Position numbers and translations under genes: made by a program. A stretch of 64,000 bases of DNA from Streptomyces lateritius (GTDB lineage Bacteria > Actinomycetota > Actinomycetes > Streptomycetales > Streptomycetaceae). The stretch lies in contig NZ_BMTO01000004.1 in the NCBI RefSeq assembly GCF_014649715.1, positions 276,038 to 340,037 of the forward strand. The letters run 5' to 3'. This document shows positions 13,746 to 23,384 of the stretch, in pieces. A model generated the notes under the pieces. The model searched no databases. It was not told where the DNA came from and saw nothing but the letters and a program-made list of their open reading frames with translations. Each line of letters begins with the position of its first letter. The stretch's first letter is position 1.

Positions 13746-16352
13746 TCAGCGCATCCGTCCCAGCCGCTCGCGCAGGCGCCGGGCGTCCCGCAGCCGCTGT
13801 TCGTACGTCGCCCCCACCGCCAGGAGCAGTACGCCCGCCAGCGCCGGCGGCAGCCAGCGGGGCAGCGCGCCCACGACCTGGACCACGTACGGCGCCAGCT
13901 CGTGCAGCGCGTCCAGGGCCAGCACCGCTCCGCCGAGGACCAGCAGCGCCTGCAGCCGGAACCGCGCCCCCAGCAGCGTCACCACCAGGGCGGCCGCGCC
14001 CAGGAGCAGCGGACGCGTCCAGTGCGGGTCCGCCCAGGCCGCGACGAGGCTCGGCACCAGCGTCGCCGCCAGACCGGGGCCGTACGCCGCCCAGGAGGAC
14101 GCCTCCGGGTCGCGACGCCGGCGCAGGACGCCCACCACCAGCGCGGGCACGGTGACCGGCAGCGTGTACGCCTCCGGGGTCTCGACGTCCCAGACGGCGA
14201 GCCGCACCCACGCCGCCAGGAGGAACAGGCCGGCGGCCGTCCACGAGGCGAACACGCGCCGCTCGGGACGTACCGCGGTCGCCGCCGCGATCACCCCGCC
14301 CAGGGCCAGTACGAGAGCGAGAACGGCAGGCCGGGAGGCGGCGAGGCTCAGGGACAGCAGACCCGCGGCGGCACCGGCGATCTCCACGGGAGGCGCGACC
14401 GGGTGCCGGCGCAGGCGCGCGCCGATCGCGGCGGTGGCCGCCGGAACCGCGAGCAGGGCGAGGGCCGTGTGGTGGTCGGCCGACTCCGAGGCCGCCGCCC
14501 CGGCGAGCACGAGCCCGGTTGCCGCGACGACCGCCGCGCACGCGCCCACGGCCCGCCGGGCGCCGTCGGCGAGGAAGGCCACGGCGGTGAACAGCCCGAG
14601 GAGCAGCCCCAGGGTGGTGAAGGTGGCCGCCCGCGTGTCGAGGGCGAGAGCCGTCGCACTCGCGGCCGAGGCGAGCCCGCAGCCCAGCCCGCTCCAGGCG
14701 AGGACCTCACGGGGCGGCATCGCGGGGGAGACCGCCCGGGAAGGAGCGGCCGCCGCCGCATCGTCGGGCCTCCACCCTTCCCAGGCCACGCCGGACCCAC
14801 CCTGGGCGTCCGCACCGGTGCCCGGGGCGGGTTCCGGCCCGCCTGCCTCGGCGCCGGCGCCGGTGGGCTCGGCGTCCGCACCGACGGTCTCCGTCGTCGC
14901 CGCACCGGGGCGCGTCTCGCCGACGGCCAGGCCCACGCCGGTGCCGTCAGCCGGCCGAGCCGCCACGGGGGCCGGCACCGGCATCGGCACACGACGTGTC
15001 AGGGCACCCGGCCGGACCGCCGCGTACAGCGCCGCCGCCGTGGTGAGGAGCTGGACGCTCAAGGTCGCGGCGTACGGCAGGTCCAGGGAGAGCGGCAGCG
15101 CCGTGAGCGTCGCCCAGGCCAGGAACAGCGCGCCGCCGCGGGCCCAGAGGCGCGGCACCGGAGCCAGGGCCGCCGTCGCGAGCAGCAGCACCAGCGGCGC
15201 CGTCGAGGGGTACGAAGTCAGGTACCGCGCCGCGTGCTCGCCCGACCAGACCTCCGTCGTCCGCGCCACCGGCGTCACCAGCGCCACCACCGCCGGCGGC
15301 AGCGCCCACACCACACCCACGGCCAGTACCCCGGCGCCGGCGCCCGACAGGCCCAGCTTCACCGCGCGGGGCGCCGCCGAGCGCAGCACCGCGGCCAGGG
15401 CCACCGCGCACAGCACGTATCCGGGCACGGCCCAGTCGCCCGGAACCACCGCGCGCAGTGCACCGCCCGCCGCCACGACCGTCGCGAGACCCGCCACCGC
15501 CGACGCGGCCACCGCGACGCCAGCGACGCGCCACGCCAGACCCAGCGCCACCGCGGCGCAGGCCAGCAGCAGCGCACCCGCCGGCATTGGCGACGACAGC
15601 GACAGCCGGGCGCCCGTCAGCAGCGCCCATCCCCCCAGCGCACCGGCGCCCACGCACGCCGTCGTCCGTACCGCCGCGGCCGCCGGATTCAGTCGCACCA
15701 CCACCGCGAGATCCAGCACGGCCGTGGCGAGCGCCGCCCAGGCCAGCGCCAGGGGACCGCCGTCCGCCGCCAGGACGCCCAGCGGGAGCGGCAGTTGAGC
15801 CGCCACCACCGCCGTGGGCAGCGGAATCCGCAGCCGGCCGAGCGCCGAGCCGTACGCCGTCCAGGCGCCCGCGAGCACCGCCGACGCCACCGCCGTGTAC
15901 GCGAGAGCGTCCGTGCCGGTCAGCGCCACCCGGTGCAGGGCGTACGCGTCCAGCACCATGAGGGCCATACCAAGCGCGGCCACCGACTCCGCCGTGGAGC
16001 CGAGTCCCCGCCGCAGCAGCGCCACCGGCACGGCCAGAGCCGCCGACGTCACCACGAACAGCACGGCGGCACGGCCGCCGATCCCCATCGAGCCCCAGCT
16101 CACCAGGGTGAAGGCGACCGCCGCGATGGTCAGCAGCACCCCGCCCAGGGTCAGCAGCACGTTCTGCGCGCTGCGCGGGGTCGCATCCGCGACCGGGCGC
16201 GGCGGCGCGGGCCGAGAGGCCGCGGCGACCGGCCGCAGCGCCTGCAGCAGCCAGGCCCGGCGGGCCAGCAACTGAGACCGGCGGGCGTCGAGTTGAGCCA
16301 GCTCGCGGTCGACGAGCACGAGCTCGTCCGCGGGCGGCAAGGCGTTGTCCAT
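13746..16352 (-). CDS. Large polytopic membrane protein (868 aa)
   Basis: A short N-terminal coiled coil (LAQLDARRSQLLARRAWLL, about residues 15-35) and a Pro/Ala linker precede a long series of hydrophobic helices (roughly 20 or more), split in two halves by a ~100-residue Pro/Gly/Ala/Glu-rich cytoplasmic loop (about residues 455-550). No enzymatic motif is visible. The layout resembles actinobacterial proteins annotated only as integral membrane or SCO7637-like. ATG 16352 is chosen because the coiled coil starts here; upstream in-frame codons overlap the promoter region shared with the divergent SRPBCC gene. Confidence 0.8.
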   Translation of the reverse strand: MDNALPPADELVLVDRELAQLDARRSQLLARRAWLLQALRPVAAASRPAPPRPVADATPRSAQNVLLTLGGVLLTIAAVAFTLVSWGSMGIGGRAAVLFVVTSAALAVPVALLRRGLGSTAESVAALGMALMVLDAYALHRVALTGTDALAYTAVASAVLAGAWTAYGSALGRLRIPLPTAVVAAQLPLPLGVLAADGGPLALAWAALATAVLDLAVVVRLNPAAAAVRTTACVGAGALGGWALLTGARLSLSSPMPAGALLLACAAVALGLAWRVAGVAVAASAVAGLATVVAAGGALRAVVPGDWAVPGYVLCAVALAAVLRSAAPRAVKLGLSGAGAGVLAVGVVWALPPAVVALVTPVARTTEVWSGEHAARYLTSYPSTAPLVLLLATAALAPVPRLWARGGALFLAWATLTALPLSLDLPYAATLSVQLLTTAAALYAAVRPGALTRRVPMPVPAPVAARPADGTGVGLAVGETRPGAATTETVGADAEPTGAGAEAGGPEPAPGTGADAQGGSGVAWEGWRPDDAAAAAPSRAVSPAMPPREVLAWSGLGCGLASAASATALALDTRAATFTTLGLLLGLFTAVAFLADGARRAVGACAAVVAATGLVLAGAAASESADHHTALALLAVPAATAAIGARLRRHPVAPPVEIAGAAAGLLSLSLAASRPAVLALVLALGGVIAAATAVRPERRVFASWTAAGLFLLAAWVRLAVWDVETPEAYTLPVTVPALVVGVLRRRRDPEASSWAAYGPGLAATLVPSLVAAWADPHWTRPLLLGAAALVVTLLGARFRLQALLVLGGAVLALDALHELAPYVVQVVGALPRWLPPALAGVLLLAVGATYEQRLRDARRLRERLGRMR

Positions 16353-16434
16353 GACCGGAGTGTGGCGCCCGACACAACCGGAGTCATGCGCGGACGTACT
16401 CATATCCCGGCGTGAGTACGTACACACTGGGGAC

Positions 16435-16899
16435 ATGGACTGGTGCCGCTATCGCTTCCGCAGCGTCTGGAGGCTGGCCGCCTCGCCCGACGCGGTCTAC
16501 GCCGTGCTCGAACGGGGCGAGGACTACCCCGAGTGGTGGCCCCAGGTCCGCGAGGTCGTCACCGTCGACGAACGCACCGGCACCGCCCGGTTCCGCTCAC
16601 TCCTCCCGTACGACCTGGTCGTCACCGTCGAGGCCCGGCGCAGCGACCCCGTCGCCGGCGTCCTGGAGGCATCCCTCCGGGGCGATCTGGAGGGGTGGGC
16701 GCGCTGGACCCTCACCCCGGACGGCACCGGCGACGACACCGGCACCCGGACCCACGCGCTCTACGAGCAGGAGGTCGAGGTGACCAGCCCCCTCATGCGC
16801 CGGCTCGCCGTACCCGGCCGACCGGTCTTCCGCGCCAACCACGCCCTGATGATGCGCGCGGGACGGCGCGGGCTCGCCGCCCGGCTGCGGCTGGTTTGA
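16435..16899 (+). CDS. SRPBCC (START-like) family protein
   Basis: A 154-aa protein with the Bet v1/START-like pattern. An opening strand is followed by ASPDAVYAVLERGEDYPEWWPQV (helix with the family Asp-Tyr-Pro-x-Trp-Trp), repeated strands, and a long C-terminal helix (VFRANHALMMRAGRRGL). These folds bind hydrophobic ligands or act as polyketide cyclases; the ligand is unknown. ATG 16435 follows GGGGAC at short spacing. It diverges from the 868-aa membrane protein and is followed by a tRNA gene after 39 bp. Confidence 0.85.
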   Translation: MDWCRYRFRSVWRLAASPDAVYAVLERGEDYPEWWPQVREVVTVDERTGTARFRSLLPYDLVVTVEARRSDPVAGVLEASLRGDLEGWARWTLTPDGTGDDTGTRTHALYEQEVEVTSPLMRRLAVPGRPVFRANHALMMRAGRRGLAARLRLV

Positions 16900-16938
16900 A
16901 CGAAGCCCGTCCCGGCCTGTATGGTTCAACCCGTTCCC

Positions 16939-17010
16939 GGGCGATTAGCTCAGCGGGAGAGCACTTCGTTCACACCGAAGGGGTCACTGGTTCGATCCCA
17001 GTATCGCCCA
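16939..17010 (+). tRNA. tRNA-Val(CAC), copy 2
   Basis: A 72-nt tRNA with acceptor GGGCGAT/ATCGCCC, anticodon loop TTCACAC (CAC) and T-loop TTCGATC. It is nearly identical to 13604-13675, but the 3' flank is CCG, so CCA is not encoded here. Confidence 0.95.
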
Positions 17011-17017
17011 CCGGGAG

Positions 17018-17047
17018 AGGCCGGTTCGTCGAAAGACGGACCGGCCT
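17018..17047. terminator. Terminator after tRNA-Val copy 2
   Basis: A 13-bp stem AGGCCGGTTCGTC/GACGGACCGGCCT with one G-T pair and loop GAAA, a stable tetraloop, 8 nt after the tRNA. Confidence 0.75.
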
Positions 17048-17101
17048 TCCGCATGTCCGGACGCGTGTCCGCCTCTTGCGCGGCCTTTTCGCGCCGCCGC
17101 C

Positions 17102-17827
17102 TTACGCCGCCGTCCGCAGCTCCGGACGGAGCGGCCACGCCGGATCCACCGCCTCCGGCGTCCCGTTGCGCGCGAACCACGCCTGCAGGCCCCGCGCCTG
17201 GGCCGCGTGCCACACCGCCTGGAGGGTGTGCAACTCGGCCGGTGACAGCCGTTCGAGCCGGGACGCGAACCGCCGCGCCACCGCCCGTACGACATCCAGC
17301 GCGGCCGTCGCGTCCGCCGCCGCGTCGTGCGCGCCGTCCAGCTCCACGCCGTACTGCGCGCACAGATCCGTCAGCGTCCGGCGGCCCTTGCGATAGCGGT
17401 CCAGATGCTTGTCGAGCACGCGCGGATCCAGCACGCACAGCGACGTGGTCTCCAGGTAGCGGCCCAGCGAAGAGGCGCGGTGGCGGCGCAGCTCGCGGTC
17501 CAGGATCGTCAGGTCGAAGGGCGCGTTCATCACCACCAGCGGGCGGCCCGCCGCACACTGCTCGGCGAGCGCCCGTGCCACCTCCTCCATCACCGGCGCG
17601 GGCCACCGCCCGTTGCACCGCAGATGATCGTCCGTCAGTCCGTGTACCTCCGTGGCCGCGGCGGGCACCGGAACCCCGGGGTTCACCAGCCAGCGTGTGA
17701 CCCGGGGGCGCCCGCCCGCCGTGTCCTGGACGACGAGGGCGGCCGAGACGATCCGGTCCTCCTCGACGTCAACTCCCGTGGTTTCCGTGTCGAATGCGGC
17801 CAGGGGGCCTTCATACCAATGCGTCAT
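17102..17827 (-). CDS. DnaQ-like 3'-5' exonuclease
   Basis: A 241-aa DEDDh exonuclease. ExoI is AFDTETTGV near residue 11-19, ExoII is NAPFDLTILD near 100-109, and ExoIII is AHDAAADATAAL near 166-177, giving all four acidic residues and the His. Length and lack of extra domains fit a stand-alone DNA polymerase III epsilon-like exonuclease in DNA repair or RNA trimming. CGAGGAG precedes ATG 17827. It is divergent from the DUF4365 gene; the ~120-bp gap must hold both promoters. Confidence 0.9.
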   Translation of the reverse strand: MTHWYEGPLAAFDTETTGVDVEEDRIVSAALVVQDTAGGRPRVTRWLVNPGVPVPAAATEVHGLTDDHLRCNGRWPAPVMEEVARALAEQCAAGRPLVVMNAPFDLTILDRELRRHRASSLGRYLETTSLCVLDPRVLDKHLDRYRKGRRTLTDLCAQYGVELDGAHDAAADATAALDVVRAVARRFASRLERLSPAELHTLQAVWHAAQARGLQAWFARNGTPEAVDPAWPLRPELRTAA

Positions 17828-17947
17828 CCCCGAACTCCTCGCACATGTGCGGCAGATGGCGATCGCCCTGCCCGAATCGGTGATACCCGGGCTGTTTGCG
17901 CCGTACGCCGTCCGGTGACAACACAGATGACGGGGAAGGGAATTGAC

Positions 17948-18523
17948 ATGGCGCTCGCCCAGCCCGAATCGGGAGGGCTGCCGCCCCAGCGGGCAGCACC
18001 ACTGCGCGGCTCACTCGCCACCACCGCCTGCATGGAGACGCTTCAGGTGGGCTATCTGCACGCGGTCGCGGCGGCGGCGGGCTGTTCGCTGTCGCAGCCG
18101 TTTCCGGACAACGGCATCGACTGGCACGTGAGTCACAGCGCTCCCGGCCACACGGTCGACGACGAAGTGACCATCAAGGTGCAGCTCAAGTGCACCTACC
18201 AGCTACCGCCGCGGACGCCCGGGTCCGCGTCCGCGGCGTTCTCGTTCACGCTCGACAACGACCATCTGGTGAAGCTGGCGCGGACGCCCGTCTCGGTGCA
18301 CAAGATCCTGGTCGTGATGCTCGTCCCGCGCTCGCAGGACGACTGGCTGCGGGCCGGCCACGACGGGCTCGACCTGCGGCACTGCTGTTACTGGATCAAC
18401 CTGGCCGGACATCCGGTCACGGGACGGCACCGGACCACGGTGCGCATCCCGACGGCGCGGATCTTCGACGACCGGGCGCTCTGCGAGATCATGGCCCGGG
18501 TCGGCGTGGGAGGGAGACCTTGA
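17948..18523 (+). CDS. DUF4365 protein, probable PD-(D/E)XK nuclease-like fold
   Basis: A 191-aa protein. The core ([12 protein letters not shown] near residue 57-68, then [12 protein letters not shown] near 77-88) has the Asp...Q-x-K spacing of DUF4365, a family grouped by fold with PD-(D/E)XK nucleases. The usual Glu is replaced by Gln, as in several family members. The C-terminal half ([16 protein letters not shown]) is also typical. It is therefore a candidate DNA-cleaving or DNA-binding protein; no activity is shown. GGGAAGGG precedes ATG 17948. Its TGA overlaps the next ATG by one base, so the two products are made together. Confidence 0.8.
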   Translation: MALAQPESGGLPPQRAAPLRGSLATTACMETLQVGYLHAVAAAAGCSLSQPFPDNGIDWHVSHSAPGHTVDDEVTIKVQLKCTYQLPPRTPGSASAAFSFTLDNDHLVKLARTPVSVHKILVVMLVPRSQDDWLRAGHDGLDLRHCCYWINLAGHPVTGRHRTTVRIPTARIFDDRALCEIMARVGVGGRP

Positions 18524-19836
18524 TGCACCGGCCGATCGAGGAACCAGGAGGGGGGAGCGGGAGTGGGTACGGCCACGGACCCGCTCTGCCGCCTTTCCGT
18601 CCGCACCCGGCGCCCGGCGAAGGACCGGACCTCGGGAGCGCGACGCCCGGCGGGCCTGCCGGCGCCTGGGCCGAGGCGGGGGGCGTGCCCGACCCCGGCC
18701 GCGTCGACCCGCTCGTCCTCGGGGCTCTCCTCGCCCGTCACGGCTGGCGGCGGCGGGGCGGCGCCGCCGGGCGGTACAGCCGCTGGACCGCGCCGGGCCC
18801 GATGGGCTCCACGGGGGGCACGAGCCTCCTCGTGCCCGAGAGCCGTGCCTTCCCCGACTGCGAGGACCTGCTCGGCGAGGCGCTCACCGCCCTCGCCCGC
18901 AGCGCCGCGCCGTCCGCGCGGGAGGTGCTGACCGGGCTGACCCTGCCGAGCGACGAGATCCGCTGGTGGCGCGACGTTCCGCCGGGCCCCGCCGGCACGG
19001 TGCCCTGGACCGTCCAGGAGCAGCTGCGGTCCGCCGCCCGCCAGCTCCTGCTGGCCGGCGCGCTCGCCGTCCGCGGCCGTGCCGGGTACTACGGCGCACG
19101 GCACCGCCGCCAGGCCCAGGCGTCGCTGGAGGGCGTCGCCGTCGGGGCGGCCCCCGGAGGCCGGGGACTGACCGCCTTCGTGCCCGTCGACCCCGGCCGG
19201 GCCATCGCCGTACGCCTTTACCACGCCCTGTACGCGGCCCGGGAAGCCACCGACTACCAGCGGGCCACGGGCGGGATGGAGGCCTTCGACGCCGCCGTCG
19301 AGGCGGGGGTGAGCCGCGAGCTCACCGAGGCGCTGGTCGCGCTGGTGCGCGGGACCGAGGGGGCCAGGGTGGCGCTGGAGTGGGCGCCCGCCGCCGGGAC
19401 GCCGGCGGGCTGCGCCCCGCGGCCGGAGCCCGTGGAGTTCTCGCCCGGCGACCTGCCCGCGCTGCGCGAGGCGGGCGCCCGCTATCTGACGGACGAGCCG
19501 TCCGTGCCGGTACGGATCACCGGTGCGGTGGTCAGGATGCGCCGCTCGGGACCGCGCGGGGAGGGGACCGTACGGCTGCGGGTCCTCGCCGGGGCGGAGG
19601 TGCCGCACGTGCGGGTGGCCCTGGACGAGGAGTCGTACCGCACGGCGGGGCACGCGCACCTGGTCGGGCTGCCGATCCGGGTCCTCGGCCGCCTGGAGAG
19701 CAGGGGAGGGTTCCGGCGGCTGACCGACGCCTCCGGGGTCGTACCGGTGCAGGTGGACGACGCCGAGCGGGACCGGCTGATGAAGTCGCTCCACGAGAAC
19801 CTCGACTTCTTCGAGGAGGCCTGCGGAGGCGAATGA
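18523..19836 (+). CDS. Uncharacterised 437-aa partner of the DUF4365 protein
   Basis: I do not recognise a named family. The N-terminal ~60 residues are Gly/Pro-rich and probably disordered. A helical middle part follows ([13 protein letters not shown]...; [30 protein letters not shown]). The last ~100 residues look like an OB-type beta barrel ([16 protein letters not shown]..., [27 protein letters not shown]), ending in an acidic helix. An OB-like end would suit nucleic-acid or protein binding. GGGAGGGA lies just upstream of ATG 18523, which overlaps the DUF4365 stop. Confidence 0.75.
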   Translation: MHRPIEEPGGGSGSGYGHGPALPPFRPHPAPGEGPDLGSATPGGPAGAWAEAGGVPDPGRVDPLVLGALLARHGWRRRGGAAGRYSRWTAPGPMGSTGGTSLLVPESRAFPDCEDLLGEALTALARSAAPSAREVLTGLTLPSDEIRWWRDVPPGPAGTVPWTVQEQLRSAARQLLLAGALAVRGRAGYYGARHRRQAQASLEGVAVGAAPGGRGLTAFVPVDPGRAIAVRLYHALYAAREATDYQRATGGMEAFDAAVEAGVSRELTEALVALVRGTEGARVALEWAPAAGTPAGCAPRPEPVEFSPGDLPALREAGARYLTDEPSVPVRITGAVVRMRRSGPRGEGTVRLRVLAGAEVPHVRVALDEESYRTAGHAHLVGLPIRVLGRLESRGGFRRLTDASGVVPVQVDDAERDRLMKSLHENLDFFEEACGGE

Positions 19837-20060
19837 CTGGGGGAGAGGGGGCTTCCCCGTCCGCGGGGCCCGCACCGCGCGTCGGCGGGGCTCCCACCGC
19901 GCGTGAGCGGGGACGTGTCGCGGTGCTCACGGCCGTCGCCGTTTCGCGGCCGGGGGTCCCGGCTCGGTACGATCGACGGCGACGCGGCACCTCGTCTCTG
20001 CCGCGCACCGCCGACGCCGGCACTTCGTGTCTGCCTGCGCCCTTATGGAGAAGAGCATCC

Positions 20061-22037
20061 GTGTCTGATGTCCGTGTGACCGTCCAGTCCGCCTCAGGAG
20101 CCGAGGAGCGGGCGGTGAGCGCGGGCACCACCGCCGGCGCGCTGTTCGCCGACGACCGGTCCGTGATCGCCGCCCGCGTCGGCGGGGAGCTGAAGGACCT
20201 CACCTACGTCGTCGCCGAGGGCGATGTCGTCGAGCCCGTCGAGATCTCCTCCCCGGACGGTCTCGACATCCTGCGCCACTCCACCGCGCACGTCATGGCG
20301 CAGGCCGTGCAGGAGCTCTTCCCCGAGGCCAAGCTGGGCATCGGCCCGCCGGTCCGTGACGGCTTCTACTACGACTTCGACGTCGAGAAGCCGTTCACCC
20401 CCGAGGATCTCAAGACCATCGAGAAGAAGATGCAGGAGATCCAGAAGCGGGGGCAGAGGTTCGCCCGTCGCGTGGTGAGTGACGAGGAGGCCCGCGCCGA
20501 GCTCGCCGATGAGCCGTACAAGCTGGAGCTCATCGGCATCAAGGGCTCGGCCTCGACCGACGACGGCGCCAACGTCGAGGTCGGCGGCGGCGAGCTGACC
20601 ATCTACGACAACCTGGACGCCAAGACCGGCGATCTGTGCTGGAAGGACCTCTGCCGCGGTCCCCACCTGCCCACCACCCGGAACATCCCGGCGTTCAAGC
20701 TCATGCGCAACGCGGCCGCCTACTGGCGCGGCAGCGAGAAGAACCCGATGCTCCAGCGCATCTACGGCACCGCGTGGCCGTCGAAGGACGAGCTGAAGGC
20801 CCACCTCGACTTCCTCGCCGAGGCCGAGAAGCGCGACCACCGCAAGCTCGGCAACGAGCTGGACCTCTTCTCCGTCCCGGACGAGATCGGCTCCGGCCTC
20901 GCCGTCTTCCACCCCAAGGGCGGCATCATCCGCCGGGTCATGGAGGACTACTCGCGCAAGCGCCACGAGGAGGAGGGCTACGAGTTCGTCTACTCGCCGC
21001 ACGCCACCAAGGGCAAGCTGTTCGAGAAGTCGGGCCACCTCGACTGGTACGCCGAGGGCATGTACCCCCCCATGCAGCTCGACGAGGGCGTGGACTACTA
21101 CCTCAAGCCCATGAACTGCCCGATGCACAACCTGATCTTCGACGCGCGCGGCCGCTCCTACCGTGAGCTGCCGCTGCGCCTCTTCGAGTTCGGCACCGTG
21201 TACCGGTACGAGAAGTCCGGCGTCGTGCACGGTCTGACCCGGGCCCGCGGCTTCACGCAGGACGACGCGCACATCTACTGCACCAAGGAGCAGATGGCGG
21301 AGGAGCTCGACAAGACCCTCACCTTCGTCCTGAACCTGCTGCGCGACTACGGCCTGACCGACTTTTACCTGGAGCTGTCCACCAAGGATCCGGAGAAGTT
21401 CGTCGGCTCGGACGAGATCTGGGAGGAGGCCACCTCGGTCCTCCAGCAGGTAGCCGAGAAGCAGGGCCTCCCGCTCACCCCCGACCCGGGCGGCGCCGCC
21501 TTCTACGGCCCGAAGATCTCGGTGCAGGCGCGGGACGCCATCGGCCGCACCTGGCAGATGTCGACCGTGCAGCTGGACTTCAACCTGCCGGAGCGCTTCG
21601 ACCTGGAGTACACCGGCCCCGACGGCACCAAGCAGCGCCCGGTCATGATCCACCGCGCCCTGTTCGGTTCCATCGAGCGCTTCTTCGCGGTGCTCCTGGA
21701 GCACTACGCGGGCGCCTTCCCGGCGTGGCTGGCCCCGGTGCAGGCGACCGGCATCCCGATCGGCGACGCGCACATCCCGTACCTGCAGGAGTTCGCCGCC
21801 AAGGCGAAGAAGCAGGGGCTGCGGGTGGAGGTCGACGCATCCTCGGACCGGATGCAGAAGAAGATCCGCAACGCGCAGAAGCAGAAGGTCCCGTTCATGA
21901 TCATCGCGGGGGACGAGGACATGGCCGCAGGAGCCGTCTCCTTCCGCTACCGCGACGGTTCGCAGGAGAACGGCATCCCGGTCGACGAGGCCATCGCGAA
22001 GATCGCCAAGATCGTCGAGGACCGCGTCCAGGTCTGA
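20061..22037 (+). CDS. thrS: Threonyl-tRNA synthetase
   Basis: A 658-aa class II synthetase. It has an N-terminal TGS domain, the editing-type second domain ([16 protein letters not shown], HxxxH near residue 73), the catalytic core with [10 protein letters not shown] (zinc Cys) near 350, motif 2 [25 protein letters not shown] and motif 3 [15 protein letters not shown], and the anticodon-binding domain at the end. GTG 20061 is chosen: GGAGAAG is 8 nt upstream and the TGS domain starts immediately. A TACGAT -10-like box lies about 19967-19972. I see no T-box leader in the 224-bp upstream gap. Confidence 0.97.
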   Translation: MSDVRVTVQSASGAEERAVSAGTTAGALFADDRSVIAARVGGELKDLTYVVAEGDVVEPVEISSPDGLDILRHSTAHVMAQAVQELFPEAKLGIGPPVRDGFYYDFDVEKPFTPEDLKTIEKKMQEIQKRGQRFARRVVSDEEARAELADEPYKLELIGIKGSASTDDGANVEVGGGELTIYDNLDAKTGDLCWKDLCRGPHLPTTRNIPAFKLMRNAAAYWRGSEKNPMLQRIYGTAWPSKDELKAHLDFLAEAEKRDHRKLGNELDLFSVPDEIGSGLAVFHPKGGIIRRVMEDYSRKRHEEEGYEFVYSPHATKGKLFEKSGHLDWYAEGMYPPMQLDEGVDYYLKPMNCPMHNLIFDARGRSYRELPLRLFEFGTVYRYEKSGVVHGLTRARGFTQDDAHIYCTKEQMAEELDKTLTFVLNLLRDYGLTDFYLELSTKDPEKFVGSDEIWEEATSVLQQVAEKQGLPLTPDPGGAAFYGPKISVQARDAIGRTWQMSTVQLDFNLPERFDLEYTGPDGTKQRPVMIHRALFGSIERFFAVLLEHYAGAFPAWLAPVQATGIPIGDAHIPYLQEFAAKAKKQGLRVEVDASSDRMQKKIRNAQKQKVPFMIIAGDEDMAAGAVSFRYRDGSQENGIPVDEAIAKIAKIVEDRVQV

Positions 22038-22058
22038 CCGCGGGCCACCGTCGTACGG

Positions 22059-22736
22059 TCATGAGGCCCCCGGGGGATTCCCCGGGGGCCTCTTCTCGTC
22101 CTCCCGCGTGAAGACCTGGATCAGCCAGGAGGAGAACGAGCCCGTCACCGCGCCCAGCAGGGCGAGCCCGCAGGCCATGAGGCCCACCGCCGTCACCCGC
22201 CCCATCGGAGTCACCGGGGTCACGTCCCCGTACCCCACCGTCGCCAGCGTCGCGCAGGTCCACCAGACCGAGTCGCCGAAGGTACGGATGGTGGCGCCCG
22301 GAGCCCCGTACTCGAAGTGGTAGACGGTGAGCGCGCCCGCGAAGCCGAGCAGGGCCACCGTGAGGCCGGCGTAGGCCATCACCCGCGCGTACAGCGTGAG
22401 CCTGGCCCGGTCGCGGCGGCGCTGGACCCTGTCGTAGACGCTGACCATCCGCAGCGGGCGCAGCAGCGGCAGGACCAGGACGACCGTGTCCAGGACGTGT
22501 CCGCGCAGGAACCGCAGGGGGCCCAGACCGCTCAGCCGGAGCCGTACCGCGTAGTCCACGGCGAACAGGGCCCAGGCGGCGAGGACGACCGCCAGGCAGA
22601 CGTCCCGCCACCCCGGCGGGAGGTCGCGGGCGAGGACGCGGACCGCGTACCCGGCCAGGTACGCCAGGGACGCGACGGCGAGCGGGGTCTCCGTCCGGCG
22701 CTCCCAGCGCTCCCGCTGCCGCTGCCTGTCGTTCAT
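22059..22736 (-). CDS. Two-helix-pore potassium channel protein
   Basis: A 225-aa ion channel. It has several N-terminal helices (a short voltage-sensor-like domain with arginines: LRPLRMVSVYDRVQRRRDRAR), then the pore region with the selectivity filter TLATVGYGD near residue 166-174 and a final helix (TAVGLMACGLALLGAVTGSF). It has a short basic cytoplasmic tail and no RCK domain. It lies convergent to thrS; the last ~30 bp of its coding sequence form the thrS terminator hairpin. It is inserted between thrS and the HIT gene. Confidence 0.88.
   Translation of the reverse strand: MNDRQRQRERWERRTETPLAVASLAYLAGYAVRVLARDLPPGWRDVCLAVVLAAWALFAVDYAVRLRLSGLGPLRFLRGHVLDTVVLVLPLLRPLRMVSVYDRVQRRRDRARLTLYARVMAYAGLTVALLGFAGALTVYHFEYGAPGATIRTFGDSVWWTCATLATVGYGDVTPVTPMGRVTAVGLMACGLALLGAVTGSFSSWLIQVFTREDEKRPPGNPPGAS
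22063..22092. terminator. thrS terminator inside the 3' end of the channel gene
   Basis: A 13-bp perfect stem GAGGCCCCCGGGG/CCCCGGGGGCCTC with a 4-nt loop, 26 nt after the thrS stop. It is embedded in codons for the channel's Pro/Gly-rich last residues. Confidence 0.8.
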
Positions 22737-22813
22737 CGGATCAGCATCGCCGTCCCGAGGAGATCTTGCCCCGGCGACACGTTCCGAACGGGCGAAGCAA
22801 TATGCTGCTCAGC

Positions 22814-23374
22814 ATGACGATTGAGCCGGAACAGCAGATCGGAGTGGGGACGCAGGACGCGTTCCAGCGCCTGTGGACGCCTCACCGGATGGCGTACATC
22901 CAGGGCGAGAACAAGCCGACCGGGCCAGGGGCCGAGGACGGCTGTCCGTTCTGCTCGATTCCGGCGAAGTCGGACGAGGACGGGCTCGTCATCGCGCGCG
23001 GCGAGCACGTGTACTCCGTGCTGAACCTCTACCCGTACAACGGCGGCCACCTGATGGTGGTGCCGTACCGGCACGTCGCCGACTACACCGACCTGGACGG
23101 GCCGGAGACCGCCGAACTCGGCGAGTTCACCAAGCGGGCGATGATCGCGCTGCGGACCGCGTCCGGCGCGCACGGCTTCAACATCGGCATGAACCAGGGC
23201 TCGGTCGCGGGGGCCGGCATCGCCGCCCACCTGCATCAGCACGTCGTGCCGCGCTGGGGCGGCGACACCAACTTCATGCCGGTCGTCGGGCACACGAAGG
23301 TGCTGCCGCAGCTCCTGGCCGACACCCGCACGATGCTGGCCGCCGCCTGGCCGGCCACCTCCGAGCTGGCGTAA
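22814..23374 (+). CDS. HIT-family nucleotide hydrolase/phosphorylase (AP4A phosphorylase-like)
   Basis: A 186-aa HIT protein with the catalytic HLHQHVV triad motif near residue 136-142 and an N-terminal CPFC zinc-type pair near 38-41. The M. tuberculosis homologue in the same position (Rv2613c, next to thrS and pgsA1) is an AP4A phosphorylase, so a role in dinucleotide turnover is likely. ATG 22814 is preferred to an in-frame ATG at 22802 because a TATGCT -10-like box sits 7 nt upstream, as in leaderless genes; either is possible. Confidence 0.88.
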   Translation: MTIEPEQQIGVGTQDAFQRLWTPHRMAYIQGENKPTGPGAEDGCPFCSIPAKSDEDGLVIARGEHVYSVLNLYPYNGGHLMVVPYRHVADYTDLDGPETAELGEFTKRAMIALRTASGAHGFNIGMNQGSVAGAGIAAHLHQHVVPRWGGDTNFMPVVGHTKVLPQLLADTRTMLAAAWPATSELA

Positions 23375-23384
23375 CCCCACATCG

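Noticed and set aside
13591..16415. 735- and 837-aa plus-strand frames opposite the 868-aa membrane protein
   Set aside because: Arg/Ala/Thr/Pro-only composition typical of antisense frames in high-GC DNA; the minus-strand reading gives clean membrane helices.
19837..19960. Small gene between the 437-aa gene and thrS
   Set aside because: The open frame continues from overlapping shadows and has no ribosome site or recognisable product.
19837..20060. Possible T-box or other leader upstream of thrS
   Set aside because: I could not find the T-box core bulge sequence or an antiterminator pair; only GC-rich hairpins and a -10-like box are visible.
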